Notes: generated by a model not told the origin, from the sequence alone. Positions 1 through 7,960 are shown, numbered from the stretch's first letter. The stretch is DNA of 18,735 bases from Pseudomonadota bacterium (GCA_023430705.1 JAEYZJ010000151.1:1-18735); one strand, 5' to 3'. A program made the numbers and translations.

Positions 1-87
1 CGACATGCAGGCCTGTAGTGCCGCCTGACTCTCTTCGATCTGGACGCCGGCGACCGATACTAGTGTGACATCCGGAAGTGCGATCAT
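1..87 (-). CDS. 5' end of an unidentified protein, possibly DUF5672-like (partial)
   Basis: A leftward reading frame starts with ATG at 87 and stays open for 29 codons to the window edge, so only the N-terminus is visible. It begins MIALPDVTLVSVAGV and continues with an acidic, helical-looking stretch. The pattern of a Leu-Pro-x-Val-Thr-Leu strand followed by a helix resembles what I remember of the start of DUF5672 proteins, which look like glycosyltransferases; that is a memory-based inference from very few residues. The frame has an in-frame stop at 118-120 and no other ATG, so 87 is the only ATG start. No strong Shine-Dalgarno sequence is seen. It would be divergent from the glycosyltransferase at 276. 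The family is unproven. Confidence 0.35.
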   Translation of the reverse strand, partial: MIALPDVTLVSVAGVQIEESQAALQACMS

Positions 88-145
88 TATTGTGATACCG
101 AAATGAGTTATTTCATTCTATGCGGCACAGGCAACAGAAGCATCC

Positions 146-170
146 GCGCCGGACGAAGACAAGCCGGCGC
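146..170. repeat. Inverted repeat in the divergent intergenic region
   Basis: GCGCCGG at 146-152 and CCGGCGC at 164-170 form a perfect 7-bp inverted repeat with an 11-base loop. It lies between the leftward start at 87 and the rightward start at 276, within a mostly non-coding 188-base stretch. It could be an RNA hairpin in the glycosyltransferase leader or an operator. No T tract follows, so a terminator is unlikely. A second small repeat, GAAAT-N5-ATTTC, lies at 100-114 in the AT-richer part. Confidence 0.35.
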
Positions 171-275
171 AGCCACGCCGGTGTATGTGTTGGCATCGCC
201 TGGAAGGTGCCGCTAGGCTTTGATTTTCTCCCGGCGGAGAGTTAGGCATCTGCCGACCTCGAGAACGAGCCACCG

Positions 276-1286
276 ATGCCGCAGCCAAAGACCGTTCTCA
301 TCGTGACAGATGCCTGGCATCCCCAGATCAATGGCGTCGTGCGCTCGATCGAGCTCGTCGTGCGCGAAATGGAGAAACGCGGGATTGCCGTGAAACTCCT
401 GACGCCGGCGGAGTTCAAGACATTCCCCATGCCCGGCTATGGGGAGATTCGGTTGAGCCGGACGCTTACGAAGCCCGTCTATGCCCGCATCGCGGCCTCC
501 GGGGCAGACGCGATACACATCGCGACCGAGGGCCCTCTGGGGATCATCGCCCGGCGCTGGTGTCGCAGGAACGGCTTTCAGTTCTCGAGCGCCTACCACA
601 CGCAGTTCCCCGAGTACCTGCGCGCCAGGCTGCCCGTCCCGTTGCGCTGGAGCTACCGCTTTCTGCGCTGGTTCCATGGCGCCGCGCGATACTGCCTCGT
701 CGGGACACCCCACCTGAAGCTATTGCTCGAGAACCGTGGTTTCACCAACGTCGTGGTCTGGCATAAGGGGGTGGATACGGAGCTGTTCCATCCTTCGAAG
801 CGGGGGGCTCTACCGTATCCAGGACCGGTCTTCCTCTATGTCGGCCGCGTCGCCGTGGAAAAGAACATCGAGGCCTTTCTGAAGCTCGAGTTGCCCGGCA
901 CGAAACTGGTGGTGGGAGGGGGGCCCAGCCTCGACAAGCTCAAGGGCGACTATCCGGCGGCAGTCTTCCTTGGGCCGCGGCAAGGCGATGAACTGGCGAA
1001 ACTCTTCGCATCAGCCGACGTGTTCGTCTTTCCCTCGCGAACCGACACGTTCGGCCTTGTCCTGCTGGAGGCCCTGGCGAGCGGAACCCCCGTGGCGGCG
1101 TACCCCGTGACCGGACCCATAGACGTGATCGGGGATGCACCCGTGGGAGCGCTGGACAACGACCTGAAGGCCGCTGCCATGCATGCGCTGGGTATTTCGC
1201 GCCAGTCCTGCCGCGCTTACGCGGAGCAGTTCTCTTGGGCCAGCAGCACCGATCAGTTCCTGGCCCACCTGCCGGTCAAGGACTAG
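276..1286 (+). CDS. GT4-family glycosyltransferase (MgtA/PimB-like)
   Basis: This 336-residue protein has the two-lobe GT-B layout of GT4 retaining glycosyltransferases. The N-terminal lobe opens with IVTDAWHPQINGVVRS (residues 9-24), a glycine-containing acceptor-side loop typical of the subfamily often annotated as alpha-mannosyl or glucosyl transferases. The C-terminal lobe has VGRVAVEKN near residue 190 and PSRTDTFGLVLLEALASGTP around 253-272, the nucleotide-sugar binding region with Glu265 as the conserved second glutamate. Asp257 stands where many GT4 enzymes have the first glutamate, which is usual for this subfamily. It should act on a lipid or glycan acceptor at the cytoplasmic face of the membrane; donor and acceptor cannot be read from sequence. 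The ATG is preceded by a weak GAGAACGAG. A cytochrome c gene follows after 153 bases. Confidence 0.88.
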   Translation: MPQPKTVLIVTDAWHPQINGVVRSIELVVREMEKRGIAVKLLTPAEFKTFPMPGYGEIRLSRTLTKPVYARIAASGADAIHIATEGPLGIIARRWCRRNGFQFSSAYHTQFPEYLRARLPVPLRWSYRFLRWFHGAARYCLVGTPHLKLLLENRGFTNVVVWHKGVDTELFHPSKRGALPYPGPVFLYVGRVAVEKNIEAFLKLELPGTKLVVGGGPSLDKLKGDYPAAVFLGPRQGDELAKLFASADVFVFPSRTDTFGLVLLEALASGTPVAAYPVTGPIDVIGDAPVGALDNDLKAAAMHALGISRQSCRAYAEQFSWASSTDQFLAHLPVKD

Positions 1287-1439
1287 CACGGGGACCGGTT
1301 CGCCTCGGATATGCTGCCGCAAGTTGTCCGTCGCCACCCCATACGCAGGTGCGCAGGCGTCGTTAACGAGGCATTCGTCTTGCGAGCAGGGTAGGATGCG
1401 ACGGCGCCCAGGCGGCGACCGATTCGAACGGAGTGTCCC

Positions 1440-1781
1440 ATGCGCAACCCTCGCTTCACCACTGCGATCCTCGCCTGCACCCTGTCGCTGGCCTTCGGAT
1501 CTGCCGCGCTGGCGGATCCCATCTCCGAAGGCCATGAGCTGGTGTCGATGTACTGTGCCGATTGCCATGCGGTGGAAAAGACTGGCGATAGTCCACTCGC
1601 CATTGCGCCGCCCTTCCGGGACCTGCATCTGCGCTACGATGTCGAATTCCTCAGCGAGGCACTGGTCGAGGGCATCGTCACTGCCCACCCTGAGATGCCC
1701 GAGTTCGAGTTCGACCCGGAGCAGGCGGCCGCGATTGTCGCTTATCTCAAGAGCCTTGAGTCCGAGCCTTCGGCGCACTAG
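1440..1781 (+). CDS. Small periplasmic cytochrome c, class I type
   Basis: The 113-residue product starts with a Sec signal peptide: basic start, hydrophobic residues about 8-24, and a likely cleavage after Ala25 (ALA-DP). One haem-attachment motif CADCH lies at residues 39-43. Met86 in HPEMPEFEF is the probable axial ligand, followed by the C-terminal helix AAAIVAYLKSL typical of monohaem class I cytochromes c. It should be a soluble periplasmic electron carrier; the redox partner is unknown and no oxidase or dehydrogenase lies nearby. A GGAG sequence nine bases upstream supports the ATG at 1440. The 153-base gap from the glycosyltransferase suggests separate transcription. The N-terminal Cys13 is inside the signal peptide and is not a clear lipobox. 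Confidence 0.9.
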   Translation: MRNPRFTTAILACTLSLAFGSAALADPISEGHELVSMYCADCHAVEKTGDSPLAIAPPFRDLHLRYDVEFLSEALVEGIVTAHPEMPEFEFDPEQAAAIVAYLKSLESEPSAH

Positions 1782-1793
1782 CTCCGAAGACGC

Positions 1794-1822
1794 TTGACCG
1801 GGGCGGTAACGGGCCACTAAAT
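1794..1822 (+). promoter_or_regulatory. Candidate sigma-70 promoter ahead of the aminotransferase leader
   Basis: TTGACC at 1794-1799 matches the alphaproteobacterial -35 consensus well. A weak -10, CTAAAT at 1817-1822, follows at 17-bp spacing. Transcription would start near 1829, about 20 bases before the short alanine-rich frame at 1849. The weak -10 keeps confidence low. A second possible -10 (GATAAT, 2029-2034) closer to the gene has no good -35 at normal spacing. Confidence 0.35.
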
Positions 1823-1848
1823 CAGCTTGGACCCAAGGGACCAGGTGA

Positions 1849-1932
1849 ATGACTCAGGGAGTAGCAGCGCAAATCGCAGCCGCCGGCAAGATCGCCGGTG
1901 CAGCCGCGCGTGCTGGCGCCCCCGCTCTCTAG
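1849..1932 (+). CDS. Putative alanine-rich leader peptide (27 codons)
   Basis: An ATG at 1849 opens a 27-codon frame ending at TAG (1930-1932). Twelve of the 27 residues are alanine: it begins MTQGVAAQIAAAG and ends AAARAGAPAL. GGGA lies eight bases upstream and AGGTGA directly abuts the ATG, so a ribosome could start here. The stop codon sits at the foot of a strong hairpin (1932-1967), and the next gene, 160 bases on, is an alanine-type aminotransferase. That is the layout of an amino-acid attenuator, with alanine as the sensed residue. Against this, GC-rich DNA gives alanine-rich frames by chance, and no hairpin here has a clear T tract. A small amphipathic peptide of other function, or no gene at all, are alternatives. 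Confidence 0.3.
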   Translation: MTQGVAAQIAAAGKIAGAAARAGAPAL

Positions 1933-1967
1933 CTCTCCTCGCTGGCCGCCATGCGGCTGAGGAGAGC
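1932..1967 (+). promoter_or_regulatory. Strong hairpin after the alanine-rich frame, possible attenuator element
   Basis: GCTCTCCTC (1932-1940) pairs perfectly with GAGGAGAGC (1959-1967). Inside, GCCGC (1945-1949) pairs with GCGGC (1953-1957) around a three-base loop. Further elements in the same leader are CCGGC-N6-GCCGG (1883-1898), GCGGCC-N5-GGCCGC followed by TTAACC (1985-2001), and CCCC-N5-GGGG (2040-2052). Several hairpins in series could offer mutually exclusive folds, as in attenuation, but I did not compute the folding. The hairpin at 1985-2001 is the most terminator-like, though its T run is only two bases. Confidence 0.4.
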
Positions 1968-2091
1968 GGTACAAAAAGAGCGCCGCGGCCAATCGGGCCG
2001 CTTAACCGTGTCAAAACCATAATTCCGCGATAATCGGTGCCCCAAGAAGGGGTGCGAGCACTCCGTGCGGCGCGGGTCCATCGAGGTTCCA

Positions 2092-3306
2092 ATGAACGAC
2101 TTTCACCGAATTCGTCGTCTTCCCCCCTACGTCTTTGATCATATCAACCCGATCAAGGCACGGCTGCGTGCCCAGGGCGTGGATATCATCGATCTCGGCA
2201 TGGGGAATCCGGACCTGCCGACGCCCGGGCCGATCGTCGAGAAGCTGAAGGAGACGGTGAAGGACCCGCGCACCCACCGTTACTCGACGTCTCGCGGCAT
2301 CCCAGGCCTCCGCAAGGCTCAGGCGAGCTACTACGGTCGCCGGTTCGGGGTGAAGCTGGACCCCAACACGCAGGTCGTCGCGACGCTGGGCTCCAAGGAG
2401 GGCTTCGCCAACATGGCGCAGGCGATCACGGCCCCGGGCGACGTGGTGCTGGTGCCGAATCCGACCTATCCGATCCATTCGTTCGGTTTCATCATGAGCG
2501 GTGGGGTGGTGCGTTCCATGCCTGCCGATCCGAACGAGGATTTCATGCGCGCCCTTGATCGGGCCGTGCGGCACTCGATCCCCAAGCCGATTGCGCTGGT
2601 ACTCAATTACCCCGCCAATCCGACGGCCTACACCGCGACGCTGGATTTCTACAAGGAGGTGGTCAAGTACTGCAGGGAACACGAGATCTTCATCCTGTCG
2701 GACCTCGCCTATGCCGAGATCTACTTCGACGAGGATGTCCCCCCCTCGGTGCTTGAGGTGCCTGGCGCCATCGACATCACCGTCGAGTTCACCTCGATGT
2801 CCAAGACCTACTCCATGCCGGGATGGCGCGTCGGTTTCGCGGTTGGCAATGAACGCCTGATTGCGGCACTTGCACGCGTGAAATCCTACCTGGACTACGG
2901 TGCCTTCACCCCGATTCAGGTTGCTGCGGCGACGGCGCTCAATGGTGATGACAAGGTCATCGAAGAGGTGCGCGCCATCTATCGCGACCGCCGCGACGTT
3001 ATGGTGGAGAGCTTCGCCCGCGCCGGCTGGAACATCCCTTCGCCCAAGGCAACGATGTTTGCCTGGTCACCGATTCCGGACCAGTTCGCCCATATGGGAT
3101 CCCTCGAGTTCGCCAAGTTGCTGATCCAGGAGACGGGCGTCGGGGTAGCGCCGGGCGTGGGCTTCGGCGAGTATGGCGATCAGTACGTGCGGCTGGCGCT
3201 GGTCGAGAATGAACAGCGCATCAGGCAGGCCGCTCGCAATATCAAGAAGTTCTTCGCCGCGCAGCCGGGCAACGGCAACGTCGTTCCTATCACCGCTGTG
3301 AAGTAG
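2092..3306 (+). CDS. alaC: Class I/II PLP aminotransferase, AlaC / LL-DAP aminotransferase-like
   Basis: This 404-residue fold-type I aminotransferase begins with RIRRLPPYVFDHINPIKARL and then DIIDLGMGNPDLPTP, closely following the pattern of E. coli AlaC, a glutamate-pyruvate aminotransferase. The PLP lysine is Lys238 in SMSKTYSMPGWRVGFAVGN, and LNYPANPTAY carries the conserved Asn that contacts the cofactor. Alphaproteobacterial homologues are often labelled LL-diaminopimelate aminotransferase; motifs alone cannot separate the two activities. I chose ATG 2092, preceded by GAGG five bases upstream, over the in-frame GTG at 2065. The gene leads the amino-acid block that continues with hom, and it ends 48 bases before the convergent sulfotransferase. 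The unusual 310-base leader upstream suggests its own regulation. Confidence 0.85.
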   Translation: MNDFHRIRRLPPYVFDHINPIKARLRAQGVDIIDLGMGNPDLPTPGPIVEKLKETVKDPRTHRYSTSRGIPGLRKAQASYYGRRFGVKLDPNTQVVATLGSKEGFANMAQAITAPGDVVLVPNPTYPIHSFGFIMSGGVVRSMPADPNEDFMRALDRAVRHSIPKPIALVLNYPANPTAYTATLDFYKEVVKYCREHEIFILSDLAYAEIYFDEDVPPSVLEVPGAIDITVEFTSMSKTYSMPGWRVGFAVGNERLIAALARVKSYLDYGAFTPIQVAAATALNGDDKVIEEVRAIYRDRRDVMVESFARAGWNIPSPKATMFAWSPIPDQFAHMGSLEFAKLLIQETGVGVAPGVGFGEYGDQYVRLALVENEQRIRQAARNIKKFFAAQPGNGNVVPITAVK

Positions 3307-3321
3307 GGCAGGGCGCTTCGT

Positions 3322-3355
3322 CCCGGCGCATATGCCGGGCCGACTGCAAGTCGGC
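3322..3355. terminator. Two adjacent hairpins between convergent genes, terminator-like
   Basis: CCCGGC (3322-3327) pairs with GCCGGG (3334-3339), and GCCGACT (3339-3345) pairs with AGTCGGC (3349-3355) around a GCA loop. The second hairpin ends inside the stop codon of the leftward sulfotransferase. Both lie in the short gap between two convergent genes, where shared termination is expected. Neither is followed by a T tract on either strand, so efficiency as intrinsic terminators is doubtful. Confidence 0.4.
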
Positions 3356-4029
3356 TAGAGCAGTCGGGCCGTCGCCGAATCCTTGGCGATCCGGCTATAG
3401 CCGTAGTCCTGCATGGCCTCGCCGTTGATTTCCCAGAAGCGCTCGAGCAGTTCACCCTCCAGTGCCGCACGTGGTGCATCCAGTGATCGGATCCACCGGC
3501 CGTCGGATCGCGACATCTGTTCGCGCGAGGGCACGTCATAGGACTTCGGCTTGATGTCCAGGAACCGGGCGACCGCGTCCACGATGCTGCGGGTGTCCCG
3601 AACCATGTCCTCATACCGGACAAAGAGCGTCGCCGGACGCTCCGCGGGGCGCCAGCGCCCAAGGTGACCAGCCCAGGTGCCAAACATGTTGCGCCCCTCG
3701 ACGATCGCGTTGAGGGGCATCTTGCGCTTGTAGAACTCGTACAGGCTCATCGAAGCGGCCACGCCGTCCCTCACGACATAGATCGCAGGGCGATCGTCGG
3801 TAGGCGGTTGGTGTGTCTTGATTAGCCTGACCGGCTCGGCGCCGAACTCGATCGACCCGTCGGGGCGATGCTCGATGTGACCCACCATGTCACCGACCCC
3901 GAACTCCCCCAGATCGTTGGCATAAATGCTCGCCGATCGGATGCCGAAGCAGTGATAGATGATGGTGCGAAGGAAGGTGTTGCCACTTCGCGGATACGAA
4001 GCAAGCCACACGACAGGTGCGGGAGTCAT
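3355..4029 (-). CDS. PAPS-dependent sulfotransferase family protein
   Basis: This 224-residue cytosolic protein has the two nucleotide-binding signatures of the sulfotransferase fold: YPRSGNTFLR at residues 12-21 (5'-phosphosulfate loop) and YVVRDGVAASMSLYEFY at 84-100 (3'-phosphate loop). IKTHQP (70-75) carries His73, the likely catalytic base. It should transfer sulfate from PAPS to an unknown hydroxyl or amine acceptor. The ATG at 4029 fits the domain start; an upstream extension would be low-complexity and overlap the hom promoter. No Shine-Dalgarno sequence is visible, and the upstream 30 bases are AT-rich compared with the surroundings. It is oriented against the aminotransferase and hom and splits that otherwise conserved block, which suggests insertion or transfer. 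No PAPS synthesis genes are in the window. Confidence 0.85.
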   Translation of the reverse strand: MTPAPVVWLASYPRSGNTFLRTIIYHCFGIRSASIYANDLGEFGVGDMVGHIEHRPDGSIEFGAEPVRLIKTHQPPTDDRPAIYVVRDGVAASMSLYEFYKRKMPLNAIVEGRNMFGTWAGHLGRWRPAERPATLFVRYEDMVRDTRSIVDAVARFLDIKPKSYDVPSREQMSRSDGRWIRSLDAPRAALEGELLERFWEINGEAMQDYGYSRIAKDSATARLL

Positions 4030-4182
4030 AATAGTTAGATAGCTAGCAAATTGTGGCTGTTCGCGTGCCGAAGTGTGGCAAACATGTGGCGAACCACAGC
4101 CTTGTGCGGTGACCGCCGCCGCTGCGCCCGCAGTCCTGCCGCGGCCTCTCGGGGGCGGCGAACGGTCCCGCGCCGTCGTTTG

Positions 4183-4216
4183 CCTATTGACGGATAGGGT
4201 AGTTCCTATCCATAGG
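4183..4216 (+). promoter_or_regulatory. hom promoter with a four-half-site operator array
   Basis: TTGACG (4187-4192) is a good -35; CATAGG (4211-4216) is a weak -10 at 18-bp spacing. Four half-sites alternate across it: CCTAT at 4183, ATAGG at 4194, CCTAT at 4205 and ATAGG at 4212. The first three starts are 11 bp apart, about one helical turn. The central pair extends to a perfect dyad, GGATAGG-N6-CCTATCC (4192-4211). A protein bound here would cover both promoter elements, so repression is the simplest reading. The ATG of hom is 28 bases downstream. The regulator is unknown; the HTH-like domain of hom itself is a candidate. Confidence 0.55.
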
Positions 4217-4244
4217 TCTCGCTTACGCCTCGAGAGTTTTCCTG

Positions 4245-5753
4245 ATGTCCGATATCCAGTCATTCCGCCAGTCCGTAGAAGCATTTATCGCCGCTCGTGG
4301 CTGGACGCCGACCCGTTTCGGCCGGACGATTGCAGGGGATCCGCTGTTCGTGTTCGACCTGCGTGAGGGGCGGGAGCCCCGCTCGGACACGCGCGCCCGC
4401 ATCCTGAAGGCGATGCAGGAACAGGCCGACGCTGCGCTGGAAGCCCCGCTGAGGATCGGAGTGGCCGGGCTTGGAAATGTCGGCGCAACGCTTGTGCGAA
4501 TCATCCAGAAGGACGGCGAGGAGCTCACGCGAAAGCTGGGCCGGAAAATCACTGTGACGGCAGTCTGCGCCCGTTCGCGCAGCCGGGACCGCGGGATCGA
4601 TACGACCGACCTCGAATGGTTCGACGATCCAGTCGCGCTCGCCAAATCTGACGGGATCGATCTGTTCGTGGAACTGATCGGTGGCGAGGATGGGCCCGCC
4701 CTCGCGGCCGTGCGCGCCGCGCTCGAGATTGGTCGACCTGTCGTGACCGCCAATAAGGCGCTGCTGGCCAGGCACGGCGTCAACCTCGCCGGGATCGCCG
4801 AGGAATCGGGGGCACAGCTTGGTTTCGAGGCTGCGGTCGCGGGCGGCATCCCGGTGATCAAGACGCTCCGCGAGGGCCTGGGGTCGGCGCGAATTGCCCG
4901 CGTCTACGGGATCATGAACGGCACCTGCAACTACATCCTCACCCGCATGGGAAACGAGGGAATCAGTTTTGCCGAGTGTCTGGCGGACGCCCAGAAGCTC
5001 GGATACGCGGAAGCGGATCCGACCTTCGACGTCGAAGGGTTCGATACCGCCCACAAGCTCGCCATCCTCGCCTCGCTCTGCTTCGGCTGCGAGATCGCCC
5101 CGGACGAGATTTTCGTGGAGGGGATAACCAGTATCAGTCAGGCCGACATCAAGGTGGCTGGCGACCTCGGCTACAAGATAAAGCTGCTGGGGATCGCTCA
5201 GCGCTCCAGCGATGGCATCGACCAGCGCGTACATCCCACGCTGGTGCCCAAGTCCTCGGCGGTGGCGGGTGTCGATGGCGTGCTCAACGCGGTCGCGCTC
5301 GAAACCGACCACGTCCACGAGCTGCTGCTGGCGGGGCCGGGTGCCGGCGGGCCGCCGACGGCGTCCTCGGTGCTCTCCGATATCCTCGACATTGCCCGCG
5401 GGACAAAGGTGCCGCCGCTTGGCGTGCCGAGTGCGGAACTCACGCCCTACCGGCGGGCGCCCATCCGCGAGCACGAGGGCGGCTATTACATCCGACTAAA
5501 TGTCAGGGATGTGCCGGGCGCTTTTGCGGCTATTGCTTCTCGCATGGGCGCCGCGGGCATCTCGCTCGAGAGCGTCATCCAGCGTCCGGATCTGCGTGTT
5601 AGCGAGCCGGGAGTGAACGGGACCGACACCCGCACGGTGGTGCTGCTGACGCACTCCACCATGGAGCAGACTGTCCGTGACGCGCTCGCCGCGATCAAGG
5701 GCGACGGCTTCATTGTCGGCGATCCGCAGATGATCCGGATCGAGCAGCTGTAG
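4245..5753 (+). CDS. hom: Homoserine dehydrogenase with an N-terminal HTH-like domain and a C-terminal ACT domain
   Basis: It reduces aspartate semialdehyde to homoserine on the route to threonine and methionine. The Rossmann motif RIGVAGLGNVGATLVR starts at residue 70, TANKALLARHG carries Lys171, YAEADPTFD (254-262) forms the substrate site, and Lys271 in DTAHKLAIL is the expected catalytic lysine. Residues about 415-495 form an ACT domain, usually the threonine-feedback site. The 502-residue length exceeds the usual 430-440. The excess is an N-terminal segment (1-57) with WTPTRFGRTIAGDPLFVFDL and then an REGREPR turn, which resembles small XRE-like helix-turn-helix proteins I recall from Alphaproteobacteria. 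The frame is continuous, so this reads as a fusion. GAGAG eight bases upstream supports ATG 4245; an internal ATG at 4413 (Met57) would give a conventional enzyme, with GAAGG only two bases before it. The operator array upstream suggests autoregulation. Confidence 0.95.
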   Translation: MSDIQSFRQSVEAFIAARGWTPTRFGRTIAGDPLFVFDLREGREPRSDTRARILKAMQEQADAALEAPLRIGVAGLGNVGATLVRIIQKDGEELTRKLGRKITVTAVCARSRSRDRGIDTTDLEWFDDPVALAKSDGIDLFVELIGGEDGPALAAVRAALEIGRPVVTANKALLARHGVNLAGIAEESGAQLGFEAAVAGGIPVIKTLREGLGSARIARVYGIMNGTCNYILTRMGNEGISFAECLADAQKLGYAEADPTFDVEGFDTAHKLAILASLCFGCEIAPDEIFVEGITSISQADIKVAGDLGYKIKLLGIAQRSSDGIDQRVHPTLVPKSSAVAGVDGVLNAVALETDHVHELLLAGPGAGGPPTASSVLSDILDIARGTKVPPLGVPSAELTPYRRAPIREHEGGYYIRLNVRDVPGAFAAIASRMGAAGISLESVIQRPDLRVSEPGVNGTDTRTVVLLTHSTMEQTVRDALAAIKGDGFIVGDPQMIRIEQL

Positions 5754-5832
5754 GCGCTCCCGGAAATCTTGCTGCGGGGTGTCTGACGTTTAGGAAGTCT
5801 CTAGCGCCCCTGCGGCGGGGCAGGGAGTACCA

Positions 5833-6811
<979 letters not shown>

Positions 6812-6813
<2 letters not shown>

Positions 6814-6850
6814 CGAAAAAGGGCCGCCCCTCGGGGCGGCCCTTTTTGTC
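6812..6850. terminator. Strong bidirectional intrinsic terminator
   Basis: Five A's and GGGCCGCCCC (6816-6830) pair with GGGGCGGCCC and five T's (6833-6847), a 15-bp stem closed by a tight CTCG loop, flanked by an additional GAC/GTC pair (6812-6814, 6848-6850). A on one side and T on the other give a U tract in either direction, so it ends both the rightward glpX transcript and the leftward Tim44-like transcript. It begins within the glpX stop codon. Confidence 0.95.
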
Positions 6851-6862
6851 GCTAGGCGTCGA

Positions 6863-7804
6863 TCACGCCTCCTGAATGGCGCTTACCACCCATGGACCGC
6901 CGTTCTGGCGCTGGAAGGTCCAGATCTCCGTAGTCTCCGTAACCCGGTCCTCACCCTCGACGATCTCGCCGGTGCTGCGGTTGCGGGTGATGTCTCGGGA
7001 CTCGAAGCGCAGGGCGACGCTGGCATAGTCGGTGCCGCCTTCGCGCCAGGCTTCGGCGACGTCGCCGGCCAGAAGGCGCACATCGTATACTTCGTTCCGC
7101 AGGCCCTTGCTGGCCTTCTCGCCCAGTTCCTCCGCAAGGTAGCCCATGACCTCGGGCGTGGTGATGCGGCGCAACGCGGCATAGTCCTCGCGGGAGTACG
7201 CCTCCTGAAGTTCCCCCAGGCGGCGCTCGAAGGCAGAGAGGTCCTCATCGGTCACTCCCACTTCGTCACGCCGTCCGGCGCGCTGGGAGGCGCTGGAACG
7301 AGGTGCCGACCCGGCCGGTCGGCCCGCATGGTTCATGCCCGTGTTCGGAGCCTCGTACTGGTGAGGCTGGAATGGCGCCCCACCTGCCGCCGCCGGCTGT
7401 CTGCGACGCAGGAAGAAGGCGACGATCAGGCCTATGACCGCAACCTGCACCAGAAGCGCAAGCATGCCGCCGAAGCCGTAGCCGAAAAGCATGCCGAAAA
7501 GGCCCGAGAACAGCAGGCCGCCGAGAAGCGCGCCGCCGAAGCCGCCGAAGAGCGAGGGACGCGCAGGCGTCGTGGCTGCGCCGGCGGTGGTGCTGCGCTG
7601 TGTTCCGTTCGTCATCGTGTTCTGAACCGGAGCCGTTGTCTTGGGTGCGACCTGCGTCGACGGTACGCTGCGTTCAGTGCGGATTCCGCGGCTGCCAAAG
7701 CTGCCGCCACGCCTCGCCTCGGCCGTATCGATCGCGACAAAAGAAAACGCCACGATGAGTGAGGCGAGGAGGGCCGTCAGTCGGAAGCCCTTCGATGCGA
7801 ACAT
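6863..7804 (-). CDS. Tim44-like domain membrane protein
   Basis: This 313-residue protein has an N-terminal signal sequence (hydrophobic 9-24, probable cleavage after the AEA at 28-30), a Thr/Pro-rich linker (45-83), a glycine-rich hydrophobic block with one or two membrane segments (85-133) ending in the stop-transfer RRR, a polar linker, and a C-terminal Tim44-like alpha/beta domain (about 185-313) including FERRLGELQEAYSREDYAALRR and ETTEIWTFQR. Bacterial members are inner-membrane proteins; alphaproteobacterial relatives such as TimA have been linked to the ancestry of mitochondrial Tim44, but the cellular role is poorly defined. AAGGGG seven bases upstream fixes the ATG at 7804; the ATG at 7825 lacks such support. 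The gene sits between glpX and recJ on the opposite strand and shares the terminator with glpX. Confidence 0.88.
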   Translation of the reverse strand: MFASKGFRLTALLASLIVAFSFVAIDTAEARRGGSFGSRGIRTERSVPSTQVAPKTTAPVQNTMTNGTQRSTTAGAATTPARPSLFGGFGGALLGGLLFSGLFGMLFGYGFGGMLALLVQVAVIGLIVAFFLRRRQPAAAGGAPFQPHQYEAPNTGMNHAGRPAGSAPRSSASQRAGRRDEVGVTDEDLSAFERRLGELQEAYSREDYAALRRITTPEVMGYLAEELGEKASKGLRNEVYDVRLLAGDVAEAWREGGTDYASVALRFESRDITRNRSTGEIVEGEDRVTETTEIWTFQRQNGGPWVVSAIQEA

Positions 7805-7960
7805 TGTGGTCCCCTTGGTGTACATTGGTCGCGATATGGGGTGTGGCGGTCGGCAGTTTTAGACCCTTCGCCCCATCCGTGTCCGATTTTGTCGTGAGGG
7901 GGGAGGAAAAGCAGCCTCTGCCCCTCGACGCAAGCGGACAATCTGCTTACCTCGGCAGCA

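Noticed and set aside
1011..1817. A 268-codon leftward frame opposite the glycosyltransferase end and the cytochrome gene
   Set aside because: The cytochrome c gene on the other strand has a signal peptide, haem motif and Shine-Dalgarno sequence; the antisense frame has none of these.
1827..2033. A 68-codon rightward frame in the leader region, in a different frame from the alanine-rich peptide
   Set aside because: It is Arg/Ser-rich, lacks a good start context and resembles no family; it overlaps the hairpins without a sensible relation to them.
4260..5474. A 404-codon leftward frame opposite hom
   Set aside because: It is a mirror of the hom coding frame with Arg/Gly/His-rich composition and no domain signature.
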